Origin: Cyanobacteria bacterium FACHB-471
GTDB lineage: Bacteria; Cyanobacteriota; Cyanobacteriia; Elainellales; Elainellaceae
Assembly: GCA_014695345.1 (NCBI GenBank)
Contig: JACJOC010000103.1
Location: 1-64,000 of the forward strand
Direction of reading: 5' to 3'
Length of the DNA stretch: 64,000 nt
A program made the translations under genes and the position numbers. Positions 51,575-61,263 of the stretch are shown here, in pieces. Under the pieces are notes generated by a model. The model was not told the origin of the DNA, ran no database searches, and was given only the letters and a program-made list of their open reading frames with translations. Numbering within the stretch: the stretch's first letter is position 1; every line of letters begins with the position of its first letter.

Positions 51575-52354
51575 ATGGCTTCGATTCAAAACCAAATTGT
51601 TTTAATTACGGGTGCTAGCAGTGGAATTGGAGCCGCCTGTGCTAGAGCCTTTGCAGCAGCAGGGGCAAAGCTGATTTTGGCAGCACGGCGGCTCGACCGC
51701 CTGGAAAGCCTGGCTGCTGAGCTGACTGAAAAACATTCAGCTCAAGTTCATTTGGTGCAGCTTGATGTGGGCGATCGCACCCAGGTTGAATCCGCCCTCA
51801 ACGCCCTCCCTAATTCCTGGCACACAGTTGACATACTGATCAACAACGCAGGCTTGAGCAGAGGCTTAGACAAACTGCATGAAGGCAGCATCGAGGACTG
51901 GGAGGAAATGATTGACACCAATGTCAAAGGTTTACTCTATATCACTCGGTCAGTAGTGCCAGGAATGGTTGAACGAGGACAGGGACATGTGATCAACATA
52001 GGCTCCATTGCAGGACACCAAACCTACCCCAACGGCAACGTGTATTGCGCCACAAAAGCTGCCGTTAAAGCCCTGTCTGAAGGTCTGAAGATGGACTTGC
52101 TAGGCACACCCATTCGCGTTAGTGCAGTCGATCCGGGAATGGTCGAAACCGAGTTTAGTGAAGTGCGCTTTCACGGTGACACAGAACGGGCCAGCAAAGT
52201 TTATCAAGGGTTAACTCCACTTACCCCTGAAGATGTGGCAGACACAATTCTCTTTTGTGCAACTCGACCGGCGCACGTCAATATTAGCGAGGTCTTGCTG
52301 GTGCCAACGGAGCAAGCCAGTGCCACCCTAGTTTACCGTCAGCAAAACCGCTAG
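51575..52354 (+). CDS. SDR family oxidoreductase (YdfG-type)
   Basis: Classical short-chain dehydrogenase: TGASSGIG cofactor loop, AARRLDRLE after strand 2 (Arg, so NADP preferred), NNAGLSRG, catalytic Ser in NIGSIAGHQ and YCATKAAVK (Tyr-x3-Lys). The VDPGMVETEFSEVRFHGD stretch is that of YdfG-like enzymes, which oxidise 3-hydroxy acids such as L-allo-threonine or serine. 259 residues. Coupled to the exported NTF2-like gene. Confidence 0.92.
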   Translation: MASIQNQIVLITGASSGIGAACARAFAAAGAKLILAARRLDRLESLAAELTEKHSAQVHLVQLDVGDRTQVESALNALPNSWHTVDILINNAGLSRGLDKLHEGSIEDWEEMIDTNVKGLLYITRSVVPGMVERGQGHVINIGSIAGHQTYPNGNVYCATKAAVKALSEGLKMDLLGTPIRVSAVDPGMVETEFSEVRFHGDTERASKVYQGLTPLTPEDVADTILFCATRPAHVNISEVLLVPTEQASATLVYRQQNR

Positions 52355-52381
52355 ATGTAAAAGCAAAAAGCAATCCTAGCT

Positions 52382-52948
52382 TCAGAATCTCAAACCAACA
52401 CCACCTTGAAGCGAAGCAGCCGTGCCGCCACCATCACGATAGGCATCAAAGGCAATAATCGCATTACCAAAAATGACTAGGTCGCTATAGGGCAAGCTGT
52501 AGTCCACCCCAGGCTGAATCACAAAGCTAGTTTGGTTACCGAGTGGGGAAGCGTTTCCTTCGCCACCATCTTGTAGCACCACGCCAGCGCCAATGTAAGC
52601 ATCCGTCTGCCAGTTCAGCGGAATGTCATAGGAAACAGTGGGAACGAGCGCGGGCGTATCTCCAAAAACTAACGCCTGTGCCCGGAGTGAAATGGGCAGT
52701 TCTAGAAGGCGATAGCGCACGGCAATTACAGCGGCGGTGCTGCTATCTGAATCGTCTCCTGAGCTTAGACCAAAGGAAGGACCAACTCCGACATAGCTAC
52801 CGTAAGCAGCTTGAGCTGAAGCAGTTGATGAGGTCATTGGAATGATACCAAGTGAACCAATCAACCCTCCGACTAAACCGCCAACCAGACTGTTAAGTGC
52901 GATCGCCCTCAAGCGATTTGTCCAATTCTTGTTGCTAAGAAACTGCAT
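52382..52948 (-). CDS. outer membrane beta-barrel-like protein
   Basis: ATG 52948 has GAGGAG 8 bases upstream. A signal peptide with a Gly-rich helix (SLVGGLVGGLIGSLGIIP) ends SASAQA-AYG. The 140-residue mature part is a series of beta-strands with alternating hydrophobic residues (GSYVGVGPSFGLSSGDDSDS, AVIAVRYRLLELPISLRAQA, ending GGVGLRF with terminal Phe), the usual mark of small outer-membrane barrels. Function unknown; it is not one of the Omp85 or SLH-porin families. A longer frame to 53110 is not supported. Confidence 0.78.
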   Translation of the reverse strand: MQFLSNKNWTNRLRAIALNSLVGGLVGGLIGSLGIIPMTSSTASAQAAYGSYVGVGPSFGLSSGDDSDSSTAAVIAVRYRLLELPISLRAQALVFGDTPALVPTVSYDIPLNWQTDAYIGAGVVLQDGGEGNASPLGNQTSFVIQPGVDYSLPYSDLVIFGNAIIAFDAYRDGGGTAASLQGGVGLRF

Positions 52949-53274
52949 CCCAAACTCCTCACTAGCTACAGAATTTACTTTTATAAGACAGACCACCGAG
53001 TCAATCAGCACTAAGCTCTGTTTGAGGTTATTTTTTCCCTGCATTTCTTCCACAGAAAAAATAACCTTTTCAATTGGTAATAACAGATCAATCAGTAGAA
53101 CATAGCCCAATTATGAGCTAAAAGTCTACAAAATTCGCCTATTTTGTAGGTTTAATATGAATATTTCTCACTTACAACTGCCGTATCAGACCTTTGGTAT
53201 TTTTATACATTTTCATCTCCATTCCTGCCACATAATCAAATCATCTTTGCCATTTCCTTCCTCAACTTTTTGCT
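52949..53274. other. 326-bp divergent promoter region
   Basis: Holds CTACAAAAT-TCGCCT-ATTTTGTAG (53126-53149), a perfect 9-bp dyad, between the barrel gene (minus) and CHASE2 gene (plus). The dyad may be an operator or a hairpin; no family of regulator can be named. No gene is seen. Confidence 0.5.
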
Positions 53275-54927
53275 ATGGCTCCCCTTCTCCAAACCATTCG
53301 CTCAAAACTTTCTGAGCTAGGAAAACTTAATCCCAAGGCAGTCGAGATGGGGCGTTCTGTGCTGTTGCCCAGCCTGATCATGACAGCATTGCTGTTAGGG
53401 ATGGGTCGGTTAGGCGTACTGCAAGGGATGAATTTAGCAGCTTATGATCATCTGATTCGCTTACGACCCGACCAGGGAGAAGACGATCGCCTTCTCATTG
53501 TGGGAATTACAGAAGCAGACATCCAGACTCGCCAAGAATGGCCCGTTTCAGATCAGACACTAGCTCAACTTTTGGAGAAACTAGAAGCACAGCAACCGCG
53601 TGCAATTGGGCTAGACATCATTCGAGATATACCCATTGAGCCAGGTCGAGAAGCTCTTTTGAATCAACTGCAACAGAGCGATCGCCTGATTACCGTCTGT
53701 AAAGTCAGCGCCCCCAATGATCCGGGTTTCCCACCTCCGCCGGGAGTTGCGCCAGAATTTGTTGGATTCTCAGATTTAGTGATTGATCCTGGCGGCATTC
53801 TACGTCGCAGCCTACTCGTGATCATGCCGCCGCTGCCAGAGAATGGCGTTCCTTTAGTCCCTCACCTGTGCAGTCAGCCAACAACTCTAGATAATCAGCC
53901 CAATACCTTGCTTTCGTTTGGCTTTCAGCTAGCACTGACTTACCTGGTAGAGGAAGGCATTCAGCCTGAATTGACTGAAGCCGATGAGTTAAAGCTAGGT
54001 TCCACCTTACTCTCTCGGCTTCAACCCACCACCGGGGGATACCAGAAAGCAGATGCTAGCGGCTACCAGATTTTGCTCGACTATCGCTCGGCTAACCGTG
54101 CAGCCCCACAGGTCAGCATCACCGATGTATTGACCGATCGAGTGAATTCAGAACTGATTCGCGATCGCATCGTTCTGATTGGCTACACCACGCCTCAAGC
54201 CAAAGATGAGTTTTACACGCCCTACAGTGCAGGAGCCAGCGATAGCCAAAAAATGCCAGGGGTCGTCGTTCATGCTCAGTCTGTCAGCCAAATTCTCAGT
54301 GCAGTGCTGGACGATCGCCCGCTGTTGTGGTCTTGGTCAAATGCCCAGGAAGGAATTTGGATTTTCGGCTGGGCATTAGTTGGCGGGGTTGTAGCTTGGT
54401 ATGTGCGCCATCCGCTGAAGTTTGGAGGAGCAATCGCGATCGCAGGCGGGATCATCTACGGCATTTGCTTTTTGCTGTTTTTGCAGGGTGGCTGGATTCC
54501 GCTGGTGCCGGGGGCGATCGCCCTGGTTGTCACCTCAGCCACAGTCATTCTGGTTGATCGCTTTAATCACAGCACCTATGGGCAAACAGTCTACCGCCAG
54601 GTTAAGAGCTTCCTCAAACTCGATATTGAGATTGACCAGGCAAAGCTAGAAAAACAAGTCGCTGAAATTACCGAATCTGATTACTTTCAGGATTTACAGC
54701 AAAAAGCAAAGGCCCTACGATCTTCAGCCGGAACCCACAGCTCCACTGCTCCCGCAACGGAAGACTCCATTCCTACAACAGCTCACAGAGCTGTCCCTTC
54801 ACCAGCCGAGCCAGTTGTTAAGTCAGGAGATGAGGACGAATTGGACTATTTCCAAAAGTTGAGACTGGACGCTAAACGACTACGCGACCAAAGACAAGGG
54901 CAAAGCGACGACAAGGAAGGTTCGTAG
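53275..54927 (+). CDS. CHASE2 sensor protein without a catalytic output domain
   Basis: An N-terminal helix (SVLLPSLIMTALLLGMG) precedes a CHASE2 extracytoplasmic domain (YDHLIRLRPDQGEDDRLLIV, IGLDIIRDIPIE, ILRRSLLVIMPPLP, LIRDRIVLIGYT) and three helices (residues 360-430). CHASE2 normally feeds a kinase or adenylate cyclase. Here the last 120 residues are coiled-coil and low-complexity, with two copies of a DYFQxL...AKxLR motif (SDYFQDLQQKAKALR and LDYFQKLRLDAKRLR). The signal may pass to a separate protein that binds these repeats. Confidence 0.9.
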   Translation: MAPLLQTIRSKLSELGKLNPKAVEMGRSVLLPSLIMTALLLGMGRLGVLQGMNLAAYDHLIRLRPDQGEDDRLLIVGITEADIQTRQEWPVSDQTLAQLLEKLEAQQPRAIGLDIIRDIPIEPGREALLNQLQQSDRLITVCKVSAPNDPGFPPPPGVAPEFVGFSDLVIDPGGILRRSLLVIMPPLPENGVPLVPHLCSQPTTLDNQPNTLLSFGFQLALTYLVEEGIQPELTEADELKLGSTLLSRLQPTTGGYQKADASGYQILLDYRSANRAAPQVSITDVLTDRVNSELIRDRIVLIGYTTPQAKDEFYTPYSAGASDSQKMPGVVVHAQSVSQILSAVLDDRPLLWSWSNAQEGIWIFGWALVGGVVAWYVRHPLKFGGAIAIAGGIIYGICFLLFLQGGWIPLVPGAIALVVTSATVILVDRFNHSTYGQTVYRQVKSFLKLDIEIDQAKLEKQVAEITESDYFQDLQQKAKALRSSAGTHSSTAPATEDSIPTTAHRAVPSPAEPVVKSGDEDELDYFQKLRLDAKRLRDQRQGQSDDKEGS

Positions 54928-54992
54928 CCAAAAGCTTCACCAGTGCAGAACTCTATACTCCACCTGCAGCAGCTCAGTCAGCTCTGGTAGAT

Positions 54993-55022
54993 GTAGGTTG
55001 GGGAAGCAAAGCGTAACCCAAC
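54993..55022. repeat. single arm of the GTAGGTTGGGT repeat
   Basis: GTAGGTTGGGGAAGCAAAGC then GTAACCCAAC, a diverged copy of one arm of the inverted repeat at 31156-31229. It lies in the spacer before the glutaminase gene. Confidence 0.7.
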
Positions 55023-55092
55023 AGCAGTAGACGCTGGAGCTTGTCAGCTCGTAAGCAATGAAAGAAGTTTAACTCTGTATGAATCACTAAAA

Positions 55093-56127
55093 ATGAACAA
55101 CCAAGATGACGATAATCTAACAGCGCTGGTTCAGCAGTATAAGTCAGTTGCATCTCCTCTACAGGCTTTTCTCAACGAGCTACACCTCAAGTACAAACCT
55201 CTGCGAGACGGCGCTGTTGCAAATTACATCCCAGAATTAGCGAAGGCAAGCCCCGACTGGTTTAGCATTTGCATCGTCACGGTTGATGGACAGATCTATA
55301 AGGTGGGAGATTATGACCAACTTTTTACAATCCAGTCCGCGTCAAAGCCGTTTGTACATGGCTTGACATTGGAAGATCATGGGCGTGACTACGTTTTAAC
55401 GAAAGTTGGAGTGGAGCCAACAGGCGATGCATTCAACGCCATTGTTTTAGATGAGGCATCTAAACGTCCCTATAACCCAATGGTGAATGCAGGGGCGATC
55501 GCCACCGCTGGCTTAATTAAGGGTGCAGACCCCACCGAACGCTTAAACCGAATGCTCGATATGTTTCGGCGTTATTGTGGGCGAGAAGTTTTTATGGATA
55601 TGTCGGTGTTTACCTCCGAACGGGCAACAGGACACCGCAATCGAGCGATCGCCTACCTGATGCTTAACTTTGGCATGATCGATGACCACATTGATGAGAC
55701 GCTGGATCTCTATTTCAAGCAATGTTCAATTATGGTTAATTGCAGCGACATCGCAGTCATGGCTGCAACGCTAGCAAACTGTGGTGTGAACCCCATCACG
55801 GGCGACCGAGCGATCGAAGCTCAATACATCAAAGATGTACTCAGCGTCATGTACACCTGCGGGATGTACAACTATTCTGGCGAGTGGGCCTACCGCATTG
55901 GTTTACCTGCTAAAAGCGGCGTAGGTGGCGGCATCGTCGCGGTTGTTCCTGGAAAAATGGGAATTGGGGTCTTCTCGCCGTTACTAGATTCACGCGGTAA
56001 CAGCATCCGAGGCGTTAAGGTTTGCGAAGACCTTTCCTTACATTACGGACTGCATTCCTTTGACCTACAGACCCCCAACTCCAAGCTGATTGAAGCGCTT
56101 GCTCGCCCAAACTCTAAACCTGCGTAA
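55093..56127 (+). CDS. glsA: glutaminase A
   Basis: A 344-residue serine-dependent glutaminase: QSASKPF (Ser-x-x-Lys catalytic pair), [14 protein letters not shown], the Tyr/Lys loop and [20 protein letters not shown]. It splits glutamine to glutamate and ammonia. The N-terminal 40 residues carry a lead helix as in cyanobacterial forms; there is no C-terminal STAS or cNMP domain. A single gene, convergent with the thiO-thiG gene with only 27 bp between stops. Confidence 0.95.
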   Translation: MNNQDDDNLTALVQQYKSVASPLQAFLNELHLKYKPLRDGAVANYIPELAKASPDWFSICIVTVDGQIYKVGDYDQLFTIQSASKPFVHGLTLEDHGRDYVLTKVGVEPTGDAFNAIVLDEASKRPYNPMVNAGAIATAGLIKGADPTERLNRMLDMFRRYCGREVFMDMSVFTSERATGHRNRAIAYLMLNFGMIDDHIDETLDLYFKQCSIMVNCSDIAVMAATLANCGVNPITGDRAIEAQYIKDVLSVMYTCGMYNYSGEWAYRIGLPAKSGVGGGIVAVVPGKMGIGVFSPLLDSRGNSIRGVKVCEDLSLHYGLHSFDLQTPNSKLIEALARPNSKPA

Positions 56128-56154
56128 GCCAAACAACCTACCATCAATGACCCT

Positions 56155-58230
56155 TTACGGCGCGATCGTTCCGGTTAAGGGTGAACTAGCGCTGGCATAG
56201 GTTTTCACTGGGATTCGTCCTGCTAAGTAAGCAAGCCGTCCGGCTTCGGCAGCCATTCCCATTGCTCGACCCATCAAGGCTGGGTTTTGGGCTTGGGCGA
56301 TCGCCGTATTAATCAACAGCGCATCAGCTCCCATTTCCATCGCCTGAGCCGCTTCACTCGGGGCACCAATTCCTGCATCTACCACCACTGGAATGTTGGC
56401 ATTCTCAATGATGATTTGAATGTTTGCCTCATTTTTGATTCCCTGACCAGAACCAATGGGTGAACCCAATGGCATCACCGTGGCACAACCCACTGCCTCT
56501 AATCGTTGAGCCAACAGCGGATCGGCATTAATATAAGGCAGCACTGCAAACCCTTCTTTGACCAATTGTTCAGCCGCTTCTAACGTACCGATGGGGTCAG
56601 GCAATAAATACTTTGCATCGGGGATCACTTCCAGTTTGACAAAGTTGTTGTCTTCCTGACCCAACAGCTTTGCCATTTCTCGCCCCAATCGGGCGACCCG
56701 AATCGCCTCTTCCGCAGTTTTGCAACCTGCCGTGTTAGGCAGCATCCAGAGTTTTTTCCAATCTAGCGCTTCTGCCAGTCCTTCATGACCTGGAGCGTTG
56801 GTCTGCACCCGGCGCACTGCTACGGTTATGATTTCACACCCACTGGCGGCAATGCTTTGGCGCATTTCCTCAAAGTTTCGATATTTGCCTGTCCCGGTCA
56901 TCAGGCGAGACCGAAAAGATCTTCCAGCAATTACCAGCGGTTGATCTAGGCTATTTGAAACTGGTTCAGTTGTGTCAATTGCGGGGCGATCGAGCGGAGT
57001 AGAATACTGCTTCAACATTGCGTTTGAGTGAACTGTGTTGGAATCAATGGAGTTTGAATTCAGCCTTCCATTTGAATCGGCTGAAGGCTGAGCGGAATTA
57101 GAAACAGGCTTGATTGACGGACTGGCGATCGCTTCAGTTGAAGTATGGAAGCGCTCCCAAGAAAAACTTTGCAACAAGGGAGTAGATTGCTGTTGCGAGA
57201 GAAAATCTGCAATCAAGAGCGCTGTGACTGGGGCTAACAAAATGCCGTTGCGGTGATGTCCTACAGCTAGCGTCAAATTTTGGCAAAGACCTGCTCCCAG
57301 AATAGGAGCTTCATCTGGCGTAGTCGGACGAAACCCCCACCAGCATTCTTCAATTGGAAACTCTTGCAGTACGGGATAGAGGCGAATTGCTGCTGCTAGC
57401 AGCTTTTGTAGCCCTGCTGCAGTATTGCCAGGAGTAAAACCAACCGATTCACTCGTTGCGCCAATTACAATTCGCCCATCTTGGCGCGGCACAATATACA
57501 CCTCAGCACCAAACAAGACACGCTGTAAGGGTAGGTTGGCTTGGTCAGAGGGAATACGAACCGAGAGCATTTGCCCTTTTCGAGGCTGTACCGGAACAGG
57601 AAGCAAAGCTGAAGACCAGGCTCCGGTTGCCAAAACGTACTGCTCTGCCTGCCACTCACCGGCTGTTGTTCTCAGACTTATAACCTGTCCGTGCTGCTGC
57701 TGAACTGCTTCAACCGTTACCCCTTCTCGCAAGTCAACTCCCAAAGTTTGAGCAGCAGCTTTAAGGGCTTGAGCCAGGGCACGGTTATTTACCTGAGCAT
57801 CTTCAGGAAACCAAAAGCCGCCAATGACTTCAGAACTGAGTCCAGGTTGAGCATGGTGAACTGCGGTTTGGTCGAGCCAAAGAGCAGGAGAGGAACTGGA
57901 GCAAATTTCTAAATTTCCGGGCTGTGGGCGTTCATACGAAGGGGCAAGAATGCCACAAGTCCAGTATCCGGTTGATAGTCCGCTGATCTCTTCAATTTTT
58001 TGAGCCCAGTTGGGGTAGAGCATCCGGCTTTTAAGACCCAGTTCGAGTAGAGCTGGATCGGCGATCGCCTCTGCTTGAGGAGCCAACATCCCTGCCGCCG
58101 CATGAGTCGCAGCCTCGGCAAAGTCGCGGCTTAAAACTGTAACATTAGCTCCTCGCAGCTTTAACTCGATAGCGATCGCCAAGCCAATTACGCCACCGCC
58201 AATAATTAAAATGTCAGATGCAGTATTCAT
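56155..58230 (-). CDS. thiO/thiG: bifunctional glycine oxidase ThiO / thiazole synthase ThiG
   Basis: Residues 1-345 are an FAD glycine oxidase ([20 protein letters not shown] at the start, [13 protein letters not shown] at its end) that makes iminoglycine for thiazole formation. A 75-residue Ser/Asn-rich linker follows. From about residue 428 ([20 protein letters not shown]) the thiazole synthase TIM barrel begins, with its Lys in [16 protein letters not shown] and [21 protein letters not shown]. The fusion passes imine between domains and is known in cyanobacteria. No TPP riboswitch was found upstream. Confidence 0.96.
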   Translation of the reverse strand: MNTASDILIIGGGVIGLAIAIELKLRGANVTVLSRDFAEAATHAAAGMLAPQAEAIADPALLELGLKSRMLYPNWAQKIEEISGLSTGYWTCGILAPSYERPQPGNLEICSSSSPALWLDQTAVHHAQPGLSSEVIGGFWFPEDAQVNNRALAQALKAAAQTLGVDLREGVTVEAVQQQHGQVISLRTTAGEWQAEQYVLATGAWSSALLPVPVQPRKGQMLSVRIPSDQANLPLQRVLFGAEVYIVPRQDGRIVIGATSESVGFTPGNTAAGLQKLLAAAIRLYPVLQEFPIEECWWGFRPTTPDEAPILGAGLCQNLTLAVGHHRNGILLAPVTALLIADFLSQQQSTPLLQSFSWERFHTSTEAIASPSIKPVSNSAQPSADSNGRLNSNSIDSNTVHSNAMLKQYSTPLDRPAIDTTEPVSNSLDQPLVIAGRSFRSRLMTGTGKYRNFEEMRQSIAASGCEIITVAVRRVQTNAPGHEGLAEALDWKKLWMLPNTAGCKTAEEAIRVARLGREMAKLLGQEDNNFVKLEVIPDAKYLLPDPIGTLEAAEQLVKEGFAVLPYINADPLLAQRLEAVGCATVMPLGSPIGSGQGIKNEANIQIIIENANIPVVVDAGIGAPSEAAQAMEMGADALLINTAIAQAQNPALMGRAMGMAAEAGRLAYLAGRIPVKTYASASSPLTGTIAP

Positions 58231-58266
58231 GAAAGCTACAGGAGGCTGCGAATCAAGTTAAGCGGC

Positions 58267-58818
58267 TTACCACCGTGCAGGGATAGGGCGTGGACGTTGA
58301 GCCGTTCCTCCGGCAGGCGTAGGAGACGCAGCAGGAGTCGGAGATTGAGCAGTCGTCGTTCCAGTACCCGTTACCGGAGCGTTGGCTGGAACCTGAGCGG
58401 GTGCGCTCGTTCCAGTTGTGCCACTAGCCCCCTGTTGAGGAACGGGTCGGCGTTCATTTGGAGAAGTCCCATTTTGAGTGGCAGTATTTGGAGCAGTGGT
58501 ATTTGGAACCGTCGCAGTATTTGGGGCAGTGGCACTATTTGGAGCCGTCGCAGTATTTGGAGCCGCACTATTCGGAGCTGCGTTGTTTTGCGGGGCACCG
58601 TTTGGAGCCGCAGTATTGTTTGGAGCCGCAGTATTGTTTGGAGAGGCGGTGTTAAAAGACTCAGATTGCTCTCCGTTGGCTTCTTCTTCGTCTGAACGCT
58701 GCCCAAACAGATTGGAGAGAGACGGTAAATTGTCGGTTGCCAAAGAACTAATCAGCAAAACAAGGGCAATTAGTATAACGAAAGAGCCAATAAGTCGAGC
58801 CACAGCCTCTACCTCCAC
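58267..58818 (-). CDS. membrane-anchored Asn/Pro/Ala-repeat protein
   Basis: An N-terminal membrane helix (LIGSFVILIALVLLISSLA) is followed by about 130 residues of low-complexity sequence. The middle part is a hexapeptide run of the form APNTAT, APNSAT or VPNTTA (about ten units), then a Pro/Thr/Gln tail. The DNA repeats in 18-base steps (GCTCCAAATACTGCGACG type). It has no globular domain and is probably a spacer or cell-wall-contacting protein. It is 36 bp from the ThiO-ThiG gene, on the same strand. No family is recognised. Confidence 0.7.
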   Translation of the reverse strand: MEVEAVARLIGSFVILIALVLLISSLATDNLPSLSNLFGQRSDEEEANGEQSESFNTASPNNTAAPNNTAAPNGAPQNNAAPNSAAPNTATAPNSATAPNTATVPNTTAPNTATQNGTSPNERRPVPQQGASGTTGTSAPAQVPANAPVTGTGTTTAQSPTPAASPTPAGGTAQRPRPIPARW

Positions 58819-58970
58819 AAGGTTCTAATTCCATCATCTCTTAGTCCATCAATTTTTAGGACAGCTATGAGCAGGGTTTCTCGAAAATTGTCTCTAAAAT
58901 TAGATGAAACTGCTTCAATTTAACCTGCGATCGCAAGAGTTTAATCTTGCTAACGATGGGGTTTAATTGG

Positions 58971-59309
58971 TTAACCTTCTGGTGTCCAAATAGGTTGAGA
59001 ACCTTGTCCCCAAAATCCATCAAACTTTGTCACTTTGACATCACCTAACACTTGAGTCTGGCAGGCAAGACGACGATTTCGCGTGGGAGAATGGGGAGGC
59101 AGTGACCGACGAGTGCGATCGCGCCAATTTGCCTCAGAAATTCCTCCTTGAATCTGTACAGCACAAGTACCACACGTCCCAATGCCGCGACAGTTAATTA
59201 AATTTGCCTGTCCATTGTGCAACTCAACCTTATGTTGCAGCAAAACTTGACGCAGGTTAGCGCCCGTCTCGCAATCAAATGTTTTTCCTTGAGCTGTCAC
59301 TTTTGGCAT
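58971..59309 (-). CDS. 2Fe-2S ferredoxin-like protein
   Basis: 112 residues with the plant-type cluster pattern NCRGIGTCGTCAVQ (three Cys, CX5CX2C) and the fourth Cys in RRLACQTQVLGDV. The fold fits the chloroplast-type ferredoxin family, but the long loop EANWRDRTRRSLPPHSPT is a mark of the low-potential or 'Fdx-like' subgroup whose partners are unknown. It transfers single electrons in the cytoplasm. It is a lone gene in front of the Asn/Pro-rich protein gene. Confidence 0.92.
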   Translation of the reverse strand: MPKVTAQGKTFDCETGANLRQVLLQHKVELHNGQANLINCRGIGTCGTCAVQIQGGISEANWRDRTRRSLPPHSPTRNRRLACQTQVLGDVKVTKFDGFWGQGSQPIWTPEG

Positions 59310-59486
59310 GATTAATTTTTCACTCTAAACTTTTCCTAACCCTGAATTTCCAACCTTGAACCAGTTTTTGATCAGCAATCAGCAGCTGCCTCAACTTTCA
59401 AGTTCTTAATAATAATCTAATTTTCTTTACTTCTTAAATCCACTCATTCTCTCGCTGACCTTCTAGCAACACCTACGTCTATACCC

Positions 59487-61121
59487 ATGACTAAGACTTC
59501 TTCAAATCGGCTCTGGATCTACGACACAACTTTAAGAGATGGCGCTCAGCGCGAAGGGTTGGCACTTTCGCTTGAAGATAAGCTGCGAATTGCTCACCAG
59601 CTTGATCGGTTGGGCGTTCCCTTTATTGAGGGTGGTTGGCCGGGAGCAAACCCCAAGGACGTGCAGTTTTTTTGGCAGCTTCAGGAAGAACCACTGACTC
59701 AAGCAGAAGTTGTGGCGTTTTGCTCGACTCGTCGTCCTGGCAAAGCCGCAGTCGATGACCCCATGCTTCAGCCAATTTTGGCTGCTGGAACGCGCTGGGT
59801 AACAGTATTCGGCAAATCCTGGGATATGCACGTGACGGAAGGGCTACAAACTAGCCTAGAAGAAAATTTGACGATGATTCAAGACACAGTGGAATTTTTC
59901 CGCAGCCAGGAACGACGGGTAATTTATGACGCAGAGCATTGGTTTGACGGCTACAAGCGCAACCCTGAGTACACCCTGAAAACTTTGGCGGCGGCGATCG
60001 CAGGTGGCGCAGAATGGTTGGTTCTATGTGATACGAATGGCGGCACACTTCCCCATGAAGTTGCTCAGGTAGTGCAAGCGGTGAAAGGGGCGATCGCTGC
60101 CTTCACCCCAAATCCTCCTCAAATCGGCATTCACACGCACAATGATTCCGGTACTGCTGTGGCAAACGCGATCGCCGCTGTGATGGAAGGCGCAGAAATG
60201 GTACAGGGAACGATCAACGGCTATGGCGAACGCTGCGGCAATGCTAACCTCTGCACGCTGATTCCCAATCTGCAACTAAAGCTGGGTTACGACTGCGTTA
60301 GCCAAGCACAGCTTGCTCAACTCACTGGCTCCAGTCGTCTAATTAGTGAAGTCGTAAACCTTGCCCCTGACGACCACGCTCCCTTTGTCGGCTTATCTGC
60401 CTTTGCCCACAAGGGCGGAATTCATGTCAGCGCAGTCGAACGAAACCCGCTCACCTATGAACACATTCAGCCAGAGCTAATCGGCAACCGTCGTCGCATC
60501 GTTATCTCCGATCAAGCGGGGCTGAGCAATGTCCTGGCAAAAGCCCGCAGTTTTGGCATCAATTTAGATAAACAAGACCCCACCTGTCGCCAAATTTTAC
60601 AGCGATTAAAAGCGTTAGAGAGTGAAGGTTATCAGTTTGAGGCGGCTGAAGCTAGCTTTGAGCTATTGATGCGAGAAGCGCTGGGCAAGCGCGAACCCTG
60701 GTTTGACCTGCGTGGTTTTCAGGTGCATTCTGACATGACCTGTCACACTCAAAGCTGCCAAACCCATTCCCTCGCAACAGTGAGAGTGGCCGTCGGCAAT
60801 CAAGAGCTACTTGAAGTTGCAGAAGGAAACGGACCTGTTTCAGCGTTAGATGCCGCTCTACGGAAAGCTCTCATGAATTTCTACCCGGTCATTGCCGAGT
60901 TTCACCTGACTGACTATAAAGTGCGAATTTTAGACAGCACATTAGGCACCTCTGCTAAAACGCGGGTGTTGCTCGAATCCAGCAATGGGCAACAGCGTTG
61001 GACAACGGTAGGCGTTTCTCCCAATATTTTGGATGCCTCCTGTCAAGCAGTTGTTGAAGGATTGGAGTACGGCTTGCTGCTGCAAAATCAGGCAAAAACT
61101 GCACTGGAGATTGCAAATTAA
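59487..61121 (+). CDS. cimA: citramalate synthase
   Basis: A TIM barrel of the isopropylmalate synthase family (YDTTLRDGAQREGLALSLED, GIHTHNDSGTAVANAIAAV with the metal His, NGYGERCGNANLCTLIPNLQ) and the C-terminal regulatory domain (VRVAVGNQELLEVAEGNGPVSA). The AQREG loop, not GEQ, is the CimA-type of 540 residues. CimA joins pyruvate and acetyl-CoA to citramalate, a threonine-free route to isoleucine that several cyanobacteria use. It starts at ATG 59487 and stands alone. Confidence 0.93.
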   Translation: MTKTSSNRLWIYDTTLRDGAQREGLALSLEDKLRIAHQLDRLGVPFIEGGWPGANPKDVQFFWQLQEEPLTQAEVVAFCSTRRPGKAAVDDPMLQPILAAGTRWVTVFGKSWDMHVTEGLQTSLEENLTMIQDTVEFFRSQERRVIYDAEHWFDGYKRNPEYTLKTLAAAIAGGAEWLVLCDTNGGTLPHEVAQVVQAVKGAIAAFTPNPPQIGIHTHNDSGTAVANAIAAVMEGAEMVQGTINGYGERCGNANLCTLIPNLQLKLGYDCVSQAQLAQLTGSSRLISEVVNLAPDDHAPFVGLSAFAHKGGIHVSAVERNPLTYEHIQPELIGNRRRIVISDQAGLSNVLAKARSFGINLDKQDPTCRQILQRLKALESEGYQFEAAEASFELLMREALGKREPWFDLRGFQVHSDMTCHTQSCQTHSLATVRVAVGNQELLEVAEGNGPVSALDAALRKALMNFYPVIAEFHLTDYKVRILDSTLGTSAKTRVLLESSNGQQRWTTVGVSPNILDASCQAVVEGLEYGLLLQNQAKTALEIAN

Positions 61122-61263
61122 TTTTTTCTGGCGAAAGGAACTCTGAATTGCGATCGCCTCGTCAGGTCGTTCATTAGCATGAAGTCAATTGATACAGAAA
61201 GACTTAGCCTAGACAGTATTTCTGCGACTCTGACCCTCTCTACTGAACTTTAAGGTTTTTGGT

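Noticed and set aside
58231-58266. TPP riboswitch before the thiO-thiG gene
   Set aside because: The gap is 36 bp, too short, and the CTGAGA and ACCTGATCTGG signatures are absent there and before 58818.
58297-58828. Plus-strand frames of 111-132 codons full of Arg/Ser or Phe-Gly-Ala repeats
   Set aside because: They mirror the Asn/Pro/Ala hexapeptide gene on the minus strand; repeats leave all frames open.
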